Origin: Chromera velia
Lineage: Eukaryota > Sar > Chromeraceae
Direction: 5' to 3'
Assembly: GCA_018398765.1 (NCBI GenBank)
Contig: JAHBMJ010000168.1
Coordinates: forward strand, 1,577-23,333
Length of the DNA: 21,757 nt
Of the stretch, positions 1-8,103 are shown in pieces; the first letter of the stretch is position 1, and each line of letters starts with the position of its first letter. The translations under genes and the position numbers were made by a program. The notes below the pieces were generated by a model, which ran no database searches, was not told where the DNA came from, and worked only from the letters and a program-made list of their open reading frames with translations.

Positions 1-147
1 GGGGATGGCTGTGCTCTGGAGACTGTTACAGAGCTCGGGACAGACATGATGAGTGATGAAGTGAGTCGTCTTCGACTGCGTCTTCTGCTTCGGCTCAGCA
101 AAGAGGGGCCTGTGCAGATGCAACCTGTTGGGCTGGAGATACTTTGA
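1..147 (+). CDS. Possible 3' terminal part of an upstream gene (partial)
   Basis: Frame 1 is open from the first base to a TGA at 145-147 and encodes about 48 residues, ending in Gly-Leu-Glu-Ile-Leu. It has no start inside the window that must be used, so it would be the tail of a gene to the left. A good donor (GTGAGT at 61) and an acceptor (TGTGCAG ending at 117) bound a 57-nt stretch whose removal keeps the frame, so this may be two exons. No domain is recognisable, and an open frame of this size can occur by chance. Confidence 0.3.
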   Translation, partial: GDGCALETVTELGTDMMSDEVSRLRLRLLLRLSKEGPVQMQPVGLEIL

Positions 148-472
148 TTTGAACAACATTGTCGATAAGGACCTTGCGCAAATGGGGAGGTTGTGGGGTG
201 CGAAGCTCTTGGCTTTCTGGAAAATGGGCGGCGCTGGTCCGTGTGTGTCATCGGACAGGTTGAAGACCTCACAAACCCACAGAACAGTTCCAACGGCTTT
301 ACATCCAGGGTCGAAGCCTTGCTGTCCTCTTCTGCAGGAGGGAAAGGGAGCTCCTGAGAGTCGTCCCCTCCCTACATGCGTGGGAGCCTAGCTGTGCCTG
401 ATCAATCTACATGGGCGGAAAGCGCCAGGTAGGGGAAGAGCGGAGAAAAACAATAGATACATGACAGGGCAT

Positions 473-514
473 GCAGGTGTTGCATACGAGAAGATTGACT
501 TCAACAACACCTGC
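473..514. repeat. 10-bp inverted repeat (hairpin)
   Basis: GCAGGTGTTG at 473-482 is the exact reverse complement of CAACACCTGC at 505-514, with a 22-nt loop. The GTGTTGC wording recurs in the centre of the element at 6680-6912, but no function is evident. Confidence 0.5.
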
Positions 515-686
515 GGGCGACTGACGTAAGTGTTGCCACAACACAGTGCAACAAAAGAGTCCTTTTAACACATTCGCAGCATTTGTGTATCCACAGAAGG
601 AGTATACTAATACTACAAAGGTTTCAGACCGAATGGGTATTTCAGAGACTCACATCTCGAGCAGCTATAAGTTCCGGAAATATCAT

Positions 687-706
687 GAAACGTATACGTA
701 CGTTTC
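687..706. repeat. 8-bp inverted repeat (hairpin)
   Basis: GAAACGTA at 687-694 pairs with TACGTTTC at 699-706 across a 4-nt loop. A run of ATGCATGCATG follows. Function unknown. Confidence 0.45.
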
Positions 707-751
707 CATGCATGCATGAAACAAGCTAGCATGATCAGCTAGGTGTGCAGC

Positions 752-798
752 TCGCGCGCTTTGCGCGCGCGCGCGCGTACGTCTTTCGATCGCGCGCG
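752..798. repeat. CG dinucleotide-rich alternating tract
   Basis: Alternating CG/GC runs, including about 16 bases at 765-778 and a second run near 791-798. This kind of alternating purine-pyrimidine sequence can adopt left-handed DNA. It may be a CpG-rich promoter portion of the gene at 1204, which is inference. Confidence 0.45.
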
Positions 799-1167
799 GC
801 TTCTTCACCCTAGCTGCCCCACGCTACGCTTTTCCGGGCCATAACCACCTGTTGCACGCTTGCAATCGCTTAATTGCGTGCGTCAGCCATCCATGTTGCA
901 TGGCTGCATGCATGCATGTTGGTCCGTCTATATGGTCCGACTATGGTCCGGTCCGACTCTGTGAACTCCCATTGCTAAAACATGCAGGTCGATCGAAGCG
1001 AAAGAAGCAACTTCAAGCAAGTCTCACTACAAGAAAGTTTAAAGCCATCTCACCGGCCATTTTTGACACGCGATCCGTGCGAACAGCCCGGCAATTTTTG
1101 GTCTCTCAATTTTCTTGAATTTGTGGGTGTCTCCCGTCTCCCATTCCCGACTCATATGCTCGTCTCC

Positions 1168-1179
1168 TATTTAAAAAAG
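1168..1179 (+). promoter_or_regulatory. Possible TATA-like element
   Basis: TATTTAAAAAAG lies 25-36 bases upstream of the ATG at 1204. If it were a TATA box the 5' leader would be very short or start downstream of the ATG, so the assignment is weak. Confidence 0.2.
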
Positions 1180-1203
1180 CCTACAGTATAACGGCCGAAG
1201 AAG

Positions 1204-3026
1204 ATGTCGTCAGTCGGATCAGAATCACCGCGTGGCTCTCCGACAAGGTCGCCGCGTAAGTCAGACAAGCAGGTGACTCTAATCAAGTCGCCACCTGCGT
1301 GTGTCTCTGAGGACGGCGAGCCACTTGCATGTGAGGAAAGACGACGGCTCGTCTGGCTGAAGGTCGCAAACAGACGGACAGAGGAGCTGAGAGAGGAGGA
1401 GGTGGAGGAATTATGCACAGAGAAGACAGGAGACGTGAAAGACATACCGTTTTGGTCGACTGCTATTCATCTGGCTGCGCAGGACGGCATGTACCATCCA
1501 TACCCTCTCTGCTTGCTCAGCGTTGGCAAGCCCCCGTGCGTGATGGAGCAGGGGGTCTATCTGATGAACGGAGGGGGTGGCACAGAAGCCCTGCGGACCA
1601 TCGACCTGCACCTACGAACGCATTTCTTTGGCGAAGGGGAGGCTGTGGAAGCAGGACACACCTGGGAGGGAATGTTTTCTGTGGGGGGTGGGTTTGGAAG
1701 AATGCGCTTCGAAAGGAGACACAAGACTCTGTACACTGAAAAAGACATCGAACTGATCCAAGTGAGTTGAAAAACTTAACCACAGACATACAAGCAGATA
1801 CAATCAGGCACTCAGATACTCCGCAGATACATGCAGAGACACACAGACAGTCTCAAAGAGACGCAGAGACAGACACCGACAGACACAGCAACAGATACAG
1901 AGACAGGCACAGAGGCATACAGAAAGAGGCGCAGAAAGGTGTGATCAACGCGAATGACAAGCAACCATGCATGCAGACAGACAGCAGTTGGATCGACAGA
2001 CAGGAACAAAGAGGTACACAACACATGCAGAAGACATCCAGTTCCATAAACAGTGGGACAGACAGTCTGAGAGCACCTCAGAAAATTTTGACTGCAAAAG
2101 TTGGAGTCCTGTCCCGTGCGTGCAGAGATCGGCCGACCTGATGAACTCCACGTTCGGCGTTGAGAGCGAGCTTGGTCTCCTTCCAAAGGACGCAAAAGGA
2201 ACGCCCCCGCGGGTGCTTGTCGCCTTGGCGGGGGCGGACGGGATGCCCGACCTGCAGGCAATGAAGGCGGTTCTCCGTTTTACCTGCATTCAAGACGATG
2301 GATGGTCAGTGACTGTCTTAATTCTCTTGACTTCTTTTGGGGTGTATAGACATTGTCAAACTCTGCTTTCATTAGTGCAAGCGTTTCTCTGGCCCCTCCA
2401 AAGCGTACGCTTCGGGGGCGTCTCATCGGACTTGCACACAAGCTATCAGATTTGTGAAAGAGAAGAGGGCAATTGTGTGTCCATCAAAGGACAGTAGGGG
2501 CGGACGGCTTGGCCGTACAAGAGCACTCTCTCATCATTCTGCTGTTACTGTTGTGGATTGTTGTGGTGCAGCATGCGTCTGAATCGGATGCTCCAAGGTA
2601 ATCCTTCTGACTCAAAAGTTAAAGAACACCTCAGGAGGGCGACGGGCGTCGTTGAAGGAGAGAGCGACAACAAGATCGTCATGCGGGCGCACGGTGCCGA
2701 TCGGGAGAAGTTGGTGGTGCGGGAAGGTGGCGATGCGGGGCCTCCGATGGACTGGCGACCGTATTTGGCGCCTGTTGACCCTGCAGGAAATCTGGGGGGG
2801 GAAACAGAGGACACTGTGAGGGTCGTGGAAGTGCAGCTGCAGGTATGTGTTTGCAAGCTTCAAGAAAGAAATATTAATCTATGAAAACGTGCATGAAGAT
2901 GCACTGAGAGAATCTCTGATGTGTTTCAACTTTCAAGAAAGAAACATGTGAAAACATGTGGCTTACATGAGAGATAGGAAAAGAAAAAAACGTTTCCCAC
3001 AGACCGTAATCTGCAGTCTCTCTCTG

Positions 3027-3059
<33 letters not shown>

Positions 3060-3075
3060 ACGTGTGTGTGTGTGT

Positions 3076-3112
<37 letters not shown>

Positions 3113-3172
3113 TTTGTCTCTGTCTCTGTCTCACGCACATATACATACATACATACAGACACACGCACACAC

Positions 3173-3229
<57 letters not shown>

Positions 3230-3341
3230 AACGCGCACATACACACACAGAAACGCGCGCGCACACACACAAACACGCGCACGCTCGTACGTTTGTACAC
3301 GCACACACTCTCTCACCATTCACATGCACGCAGACGGACTT

Positions 3342-3383
<42 letters not shown>

Positions 3384-4428
3384 TGTGTGTCTGTATGTCT
3401 CTCTCCCTCTCTCACACCCACACGCATACACGCACGTGTAATATGTGTATTGACAGCAAGCTTGCATGATAAGTTGTATGAGCATACTGTTGGGTACACG
3501 TCTTTAGCATAAAAACATTCATGAATTCACCGAAATTCACGCTCTTACTGATTGACCTGACTCTCTTGGTTTCCTCTCTGCTTTGTTGCAGGGGGCTTCG
3601 AATCCCTTGGCGCGCCCTCGGAAGACATCGGTTTCCTTGGAGCAGAGTGCCAGAGCCCTTGCACTCCATCGCAGGAGGGACTGTTGGCTGGTTCCGTTTT
3701 CTGTTGGGACGGGGGTTGCAGTTTGCGGGGCTCCAGATCTTGTTGGACAGATGATTGAAGACCAGGCAAAGGAGGTGGAATTTGAGGGGATGTCGCAAGA
3801 TGGTGTTGTGGTGGATCGAGTTCTTGGGAGAGCTGCCCTACTCAGGGCAACACCAAGTAGGTTGAATTTTGACGTCCTGCTCACTCAAACCGAAAGTAAG
3901 GAAGGTCGACTTGCTCTCCTGCAGTCGCTCACCGAGCAGCTCCCTGGATTGGTCGTGACCCCCGATAGGGAGCGCCTCGAGTTTGACGGCGATCTGTACA
4001 TGGAAATCCACGCAGCCATACACATGTTTACCCGAGGAAACTGTAGCACAAAGGCTACTGCTCGTACGCTGGCCCTCGGGAAGGTTGTCAACAACGTGAC
4101 CATCGGGGAAATCGTCCGTGAAAGAGGCCTTTCGGGTCTTATCACCCCCAAAAGAGTAGGCCCAACGGCACTTGCCGAAAAGTTGTCCCGGGGGGGGAAA
4201 GACATCAGGCTAACTCGCAAGGAGCAGGCAGATGTCGGTAAGGCACTGCTGGGTACTGCCGCCGCCTCTCGTGAAGCCGATACAAACGGGTACCTCAACA
4301 CCCTCGTCCATCTGTATGTCCCGGCTGACTCTGCTGCAGCGGGTGTAGCTACGTCCGCACCGTGTCAAGCAGCAGCAGCGACAACAGCTAAATCAGCATC
4401 CACGGTCTCTCGGGCCCCTATCCGATAG
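1204..4428 (+). CDS. Unrecognised 614-residue protein, four exons
   Basis: Spliced model: exons 1204-1761, 2126-2304, 2572-2842 and 3592-4428. Donors are GTGAGT, GTCAGT and GTATGT; acceptors are GTGCAG, GTGCAG and TTGCAG. Phases (0, 2, 0) join into one frame, which strongly supports the model. The ATG at 1204 is the first in frame and starts a Ser/Pro/Arg-rich segment (about residues 1-25). The middle of exon 1 looks folded (Trp, Gly and charged residues). Exon 4 is a mixed alpha/beta-like stretch rich in Leu, Arg and Glu, becoming Ala/Thr/Ser-rich before a TAG. No signal peptide or membrane span is seen, and I recognise no family. The same frame stays open after the TAG through to 5982, so this may be the front part of a longer protein. 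A 90-nt intron (4345-4434, GTAGCT to GCGCAG) or 96-nt intron (4345-4440) would remove the TAG in frame. Confidence 0.65.
1785..2000 (+). repeat. Degenerate CAGA/CAGAYA repeat tract in intron 1
   Basis: The intron between 1762 and 2125 is filled with loosely repeated units of the type CAGATACA, CAGAGACA and CAGACAGA. It has a strong purine/C bias on the plus strand and gives false open frames on both strands. It looks like a decayed microsatellite. Confidence 0.6.
3015..3440. repeat. Mirror-arranged CT/GT and CA/GA microsatellite cluster in intron 3
   Basis: The order is (CT)n at 3017-3047, (GT)n with a few interruptions to about 3110, then (CA)n at about 3162-3206, (GA)n at 3207-3228, a CA/CG-rich spacer, a second (CT)n at 3341-3366, (GT)n at 3367-3390, and CA-rich sequence to about 3433. 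The first two blocks are reverse complements of the next two, so the intron transcript could form a long imperfect hairpin. All long open frames here are repeat artefacts (poly His-Thr, Val-Cys, Ser-Leu). Confidence 0.85.
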
Positions 4429-4449
4429 GCGCAGTTGCAGTCTGCAAAG

Positions 4450-5982
4450 ATGGCAGACAACATTCGGAGAGCGGCCCCCAAGTCTTCTGATAGTTGGGAG
4501 ATGCCTCAGGCAATGTCTGGACAGCCCTACCCCCACCACCAACAGCTACCGATCGAGACCCGGTCTTCTGGCCACAGCCGTAGTCCAGGAGAACCGCCCG
4601 AGTACAAGTGTTCTCTCGTCGCGCTTCTGTGCCCCTTTGCAGGTCCGGAGGGGGACAGGCAGACTCTAGTCGCAGTCCTGCAGAAGGCAGGCTTCCTGTC
4701 TGACCTGTCGGGCCAGAAGCTCGCACTGTTGATTCAGTACCTGGCAAGTGCTCGAGTCTTCCGCACGATTCCGGTCTGCCGTGTTGTATTTGTAGATCTG
4801 CAGTCTCCCTTCCTTGTACCTCTCGCACAGAGAGTGTCTCTTCCCGCCTCTGTTTTCACCGTTCGCGCTTCGGTGGACTACGTGTTTCTGGGGGGGGCAG
4901 CCGAAAAGGCAGTCACAGGATGGGAGCTGCTCTGCAGGCTCCACATTGTTGTGGCCTCCGCAGATGTTTTGGTGCAGCTTTTGTACATCTGCAGAGAAAA
5001 AATGAGTTCCGGGGCAGCATTTGCAAGGCTTTTCCCAATTCCTTCCCATTCTGATTCAGTGAAAGTGAGCGACAGGGAGTGGGCACACCTTCACGGCATC
5101 TATGAGCGCGGGACCGACGAGCATGTTAAAAGTCTGCGAGAGCGCACTGAAGGTGGGGTTGCCGTCACGCAGGAGGAGGTGTGTGCACCAGTCTTCGACA
5201 GTTGGCTTGCAAAAGCGTTGTCTGAGGCCGCAGCCAGCCGGGCATCCAAAGCAGAGGGTAAAGGATCCGAGGGAAGCCGATCAGAGGGGGGAGTCAATCA
5301 GATGCAGGACGTGATTGCCAATCTGGGCGATAGAAGCCGTGCTCTCTTTGTTTCCCATCCCTCCGCCAGCGTTGAAACAGCAGAAACAACCGCAGCTGCG
5401 GCTGGGACGGGGAAACTGAATCTCCCTCTCGGTGCGATCTCCCTCCGTAGAGCCGCCCCCCAGACCACTCCCGAGCGAGGGGCAGGTGAGCAAAACACTG
5501 AGCGAGCATCAGAGGGAAAAAATAAGCGGAAGAAGAGACGACTCGAGCTGCAGCAGGCCGAAGGCAATGGCCCCGAGGGAAGCGCCCCTCCACCCTCCCC
5601 TTCCAATAGAACCCCTAGTAGAAGCCCCCGTGGCACGCCTTCCGCACATGCATCCAGTGGGTCAGAGAGAGGGGGGGCACCGAGCCCTAGGAGACTGGAA
5701 CAGTGGACAGACGAAATCTTAACGACGATCTACAGAGCACATATGGGCGCTGTCCTGGTTGCTGCAGGATTCGAGTTTGACAAGTGCTTCCCAATCTTGT
5801 GCGTACCCCTTAAGGACAAAGTCATCTGGTGGGTAAGGAAGATTGCGGGTCGCCTCACGGGGCAGGATGCTCATGCATCTGGCTCTGCTGCATCCTCCTC
5901 CTCCTCATCGTCAGCTGCGGCTGCAGCAGTCCCTCTCTCCTCCGTGCACACAGATGGCAGAGCTAGTGGTGAAGGGGGATGA
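4450..5982 (+). CDS. Unrecognised protein (510 residues from ATG), possibly the C-terminal part of the preceding gene
   Basis: The open frame from ATG 4450 to TGA 5980-5982 lies in the same phase as the exon ending in TAG at 4426-4428, with only 21 bases between. That spacing is odd for two eukaryotic genes, and a single gene with a small intron is more likely. Residues about 53-265 look folded, with Leu/Val-rich helices and strands and a few Cys. Residues about 265-410 are low-complexity Ser/Pro/Gly/Glu with a basic cluster (KNKRKKRR, nuclear-signal-like). A short folded segment follows, with a Trp-Trp pair (IWWVRKI), and the protein ends in Ser and Ala runs. No signal peptide is seen and no family is recognised. 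AATAAA follows 19 bases after the stop. Confidence 0.6.
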   Translation: MADNIRRAAPKSSDSWEMPQAMSGQPYPHHQQLPIETRSSGHSRSPGEPPEYKCSLVALLCPFAGPEGDRQTLVAVLQKAGFLSDLSGQKLALLIQYLASARVFRTIPVCRVVFVDLQSPFLVPLAQRVSLPASVFTVRASVDYVFLGGAAEKAVTGWELLCRLHIVVASADVLVQLLYICREKMSSGAAFARLFPIPSHSDSVKVSDREWAHLHGIYERGTDEHVKSLRERTEGGVAVTQEEVCAPVFDSWLAKALSEAAASRASKAEGKGSEGSRSEGGVNQMQDVIANLGDRSRALFVSHPSASVETAETTAAAAGTGKLNLPLGAISLRRAAPQTTPERGAGEQNTERASEGKNKRKKRRLELQQAEGNGPEGSAPPPSPSNRTPSRSPRGTPSAHASSGSERGGAPSPRRLEQWTDEILTTIYRAHMGAVLVAAGFEFDKCFPILCVPLKDKVIWWVRKIAGRLTGQDAHASGSAASSSSSSSAAAAAVPLSSVHTDGRASGEGG

Positions 5983-6000
5983 AAGGGGCACAGACTCTGT

Positions 6001-6087
6001 AATAAAAACGATAGACATATCATGAAGAGGCGTATTAGTAGAACAATGAACAACCATGGAGATTTGATTTGGTAGAATTGAAATAAA
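6001..6087 (+). terminator. Candidate polyadenylation signals
   Basis: AATAAA occurs at 6001-6006, just after the TGA of the preceding frame, and again at 6082-6087. Either could serve the plus-strand gene, and the DNA turns sharply AT-rich here, as expected past a gene end. Whether this organism uses AATAAA is unknown. Confidence 0.35.
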
Positions 6088-6201
6088 GCTGTTGTGATTT
6101 ATTGTGATTTTAAAACTTTACCTAACAAAACTGACTGTGTTTTCCAGTATTTTACCATTTTTTAAACTAGTTTTTTAATCAACTAAAAACCTAGCTAAAA
6201 A

Positions 6202-6231
6202 CATGTTGCTTCACGTTGCTTCATGTTGCTT
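6202..6231 (+). repeat. Three tandem 10-bp units CAYGTTGCTT
   Basis: CATGTTGCTT, CACGTTGCTT and CATGTTGCTT follow one another directly, with one base difference in the middle copy. A further TGTTGCTT lies near 6251. Confidence 0.7.
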
Positions 6232-6679
6232 CTAGTGTTGGCACTGTATGTGTTGCTTAAAAAATTAAAAACAACTTTTAAAAGTTTTATTTCATATAAC
6301 GTAAAAAAATTGTGGCCTGAAATCATACTTTAGACTTTCTTTCACTTTACAAGTTAATTACAACTTTTGATTACAACTTTACATATCACACCTATACAAC
6401 AGTAAAAAAAATGAAAAAAATATTATTTAATACGAGAGTTAAACTAAGAGTTTTTCTCTTATAGCTTTTTTTCTTTTAATAAGAACATACATAATCATAT
6501 AGAGCAGTGTTTATCTAATACCTAGTCTAACACTTCAGGGGAACATAAATCGGTATTATAAATCCTATCGTGTTTCAGATCCTGTTCGATTCTTTGTTCG
6601 ATTCTATTTGAGGCTAGAGTTCAACTGAAAGCCGCTGAGTTGTAAAAAGCCCCGGCTTCTATATGTTAAATACCGGAAA

Positions 6680-6912
6680 CTAGGCGTTGGCTAAAGAAAA
6701 AAAAAAAAGATCCCCTCAAACCCTTTACTTTTTTTTTTTTTTTCTTTTTCAGTCAAACAACTGTTGTGCAAGTGTTGCACAGGTGTTGTTCATGTGTTGC
6801 ACAACTGTTCTTAGGTGTTGCCGATGATAAAAAAGTAAAAAAGAAAGAAAAAAAAAAAAATCTCCTCTGATCGCTTATTTTATTTTATTTTTTTTCTTTA
6901 GCTGACGCCTAG
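6680..6912. mobile_element. 233-bp inverted-repeat (MITE-like) element, copy 1
   Basis: The left end CTAGGCGTTGGCTAAAG and the right end (read on the minus strand) CTAGGCGTCAGCTAAAG match at 15 of 17 bases and both run into A-tracts. Inside each end is the same block: an A-tract, a spacer of about 17-20 bases, then a T-tract. The flanks ACCGGAAA (6672-6679) and GCCAGAAA (6913-6920) match at 6 of 8 bases, with both differences being transitions, as expected of an old 8-bp target duplication. No ORF is present, so the element is non-autonomous. The 945-bp element at 16540-17484 shares the CTAGGCG tip and the architecture. Confidence 0.65.
6763..6805. repeat. 9-bp inverted repeat at the centre of element copy 1
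   Basis: GTTGTGCAA at 6763-6771 pairs with TTGCACAAC at 6797-6805. The loop holds more GTGTTG units. It sits in the middle of the MITE-like element and would give a central stem. Confidence 0.55.
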
Positions 6913-7216
6913 GCCAGAAATTCTGGGCCGTCTGCTAGGCCGTCTGGCATTTAACTATGCATTTAAGCTAAAAGCCGTTATATTCCGGTATTTTATAGAC
7001 CCCCGCCACGGCCCCCCTGAGCAACTGGAGGGGCCGGCGACGGCCACACTGCCAGGCCGGACCGCCGCCGGGAGGCAAATGCATATGTGTCTGAGTTCCA
7101 AGGATGCTAAAGTCGAGCCAAAAATTATCGTACGTGACCTGACCATGTTCACCTTTTTGAGAAAAAAAAAATGTTATCAACTTTTGACGAAAAAACGTGT
7201 AACAACGTACATGATC

Positions 7217-7396
7217 AGATTTCTATCGATTCATATATGTTTTAAGAAATATATATAGAAATATGGTAAAATTTCTATAAATTATAGAAATTTGGGCCTG
7301 ATTTCTATGATATTAATTTCTATTAGATTTCTGTTGAATTAATTCTATCAGATTTCTGTGACATTACTATGAGATTTCTATGACATTTCTGTAACT
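7217..7396 (+). repeat. Degenerate ATTTCTATGA-type repeats
   Basis: GATTTCTAT or a close variant (ATTTCTGT, AATTTCTA) recurs about ten times in 180 bases with irregular spacing near 15-25 bases. Some copies are in opposite orientation (ATAGAAAT). It looks like a decayed minisatellite in AT-rich DNA. Confidence 0.55.
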
Positions 7397-8103
7397 TGAA
7401 CTATTTGTAGGGAACGTGCTGCGCAATACATCAATCAGTAAACTGTCTCAGGCACTTCCTTCCGCAAAAGTATTCAACACCCCAGAACAGACATACATCC
7501 ACCTGTTCCCCTTCTTAATTTCATGGACATTACTTCACAACGGTCATGCATCCATGCAGCATGAACTCAGACCCAGAACTGAGCGTGTCACCTTGCATAG
7601 GAAGGAACGGAGAGGCAATTTAAGGTTTGGGTCACCCATGAAGCACGTGACGATTAAATATGACATTTGTGTGTATGGTCGAGGGAAAACCAGGTGCATA
7701 TGTGCCGTTGAGAAGGCCGACAGACAGAAGGAAGCGCGGAGACCCATGCAAACACACTCATGCATCCACTTTGAACACGAGAGAAACCAGTGAGAACGAC
7801 AACATCAAAAGCATACAGGGAGTGCAACTGAATGCACATCCATCACGACAGAATTCTTCCTTCGTTCACCACGATCGTTCTCTCTCTTTCTCATCAAATC
7901 CATTTCTGTCTCTTCCTTTCGTTTTCACACGAAGTAAGATCTTGACACAGAAGAAAGTCTCTCAGATCAACTTTGGACATGCAGTCCAATGTCATGCAGA
8001 GTCAACAAAAGAGAACTTCCCGCTTAATTGCATCTCCCTCAAAATTTATCAATCGCTCTGTCTACTGAGTCAGATAGACAAATCAATAAACAAGTCAGTC
8101 AAG

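Larger units (their letters stand above)
148..1160. other. Intergenic region without a convincing gene
   Basis: No credible coding frame is seen. The stretch holds two hairpins (473-514 and 687-706), several ATGCATGC motifs (around 710-718 and 904-917) and a CG-rich stretch at 752-798. It probably contains the upstream region of the gene starting at 1204. Confidence 0.5.
5983..8103. other. AT-rich intergenic block with repeats
   Basis: No convincing gene. It contains candidate poly(A) signals, a 10-bp tandem repeat (6202-6231), an inverted-repeat element (6680-6912), a GC-rich patch (about 6998-7076) and a degenerate ATTTCTAT tract (7217-7396). The part at 7400-8100 is less AT-rich but shows only short frames without protein-like composition. 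It lies past the 3' ends of both flanking genes, which are convergent. Confidence 0.55.

Noticed and set aside
1812-2261. Minus-strand 149-codon frame opposite intron 1 and exon 2
   Set aside because: It is a mirror of the CAGA repeat tract (Ser-Val-Cys runs) and conflicts with the spliced plus-strand gene.
3017-3433. CRISPR-like array
   Set aside because: The repeats are simple dinucleotides without regularly spaced unique spacers, in a eukaryotic intron.
2874-3512. Long open frames on both strands in 2874-3512
   Set aside because: They translate the CA/GT and CT/GA microsatellites (His-Thr, Val-Cys, Ser-Leu runs) and fall inside an intron with good splice sites on both sides.
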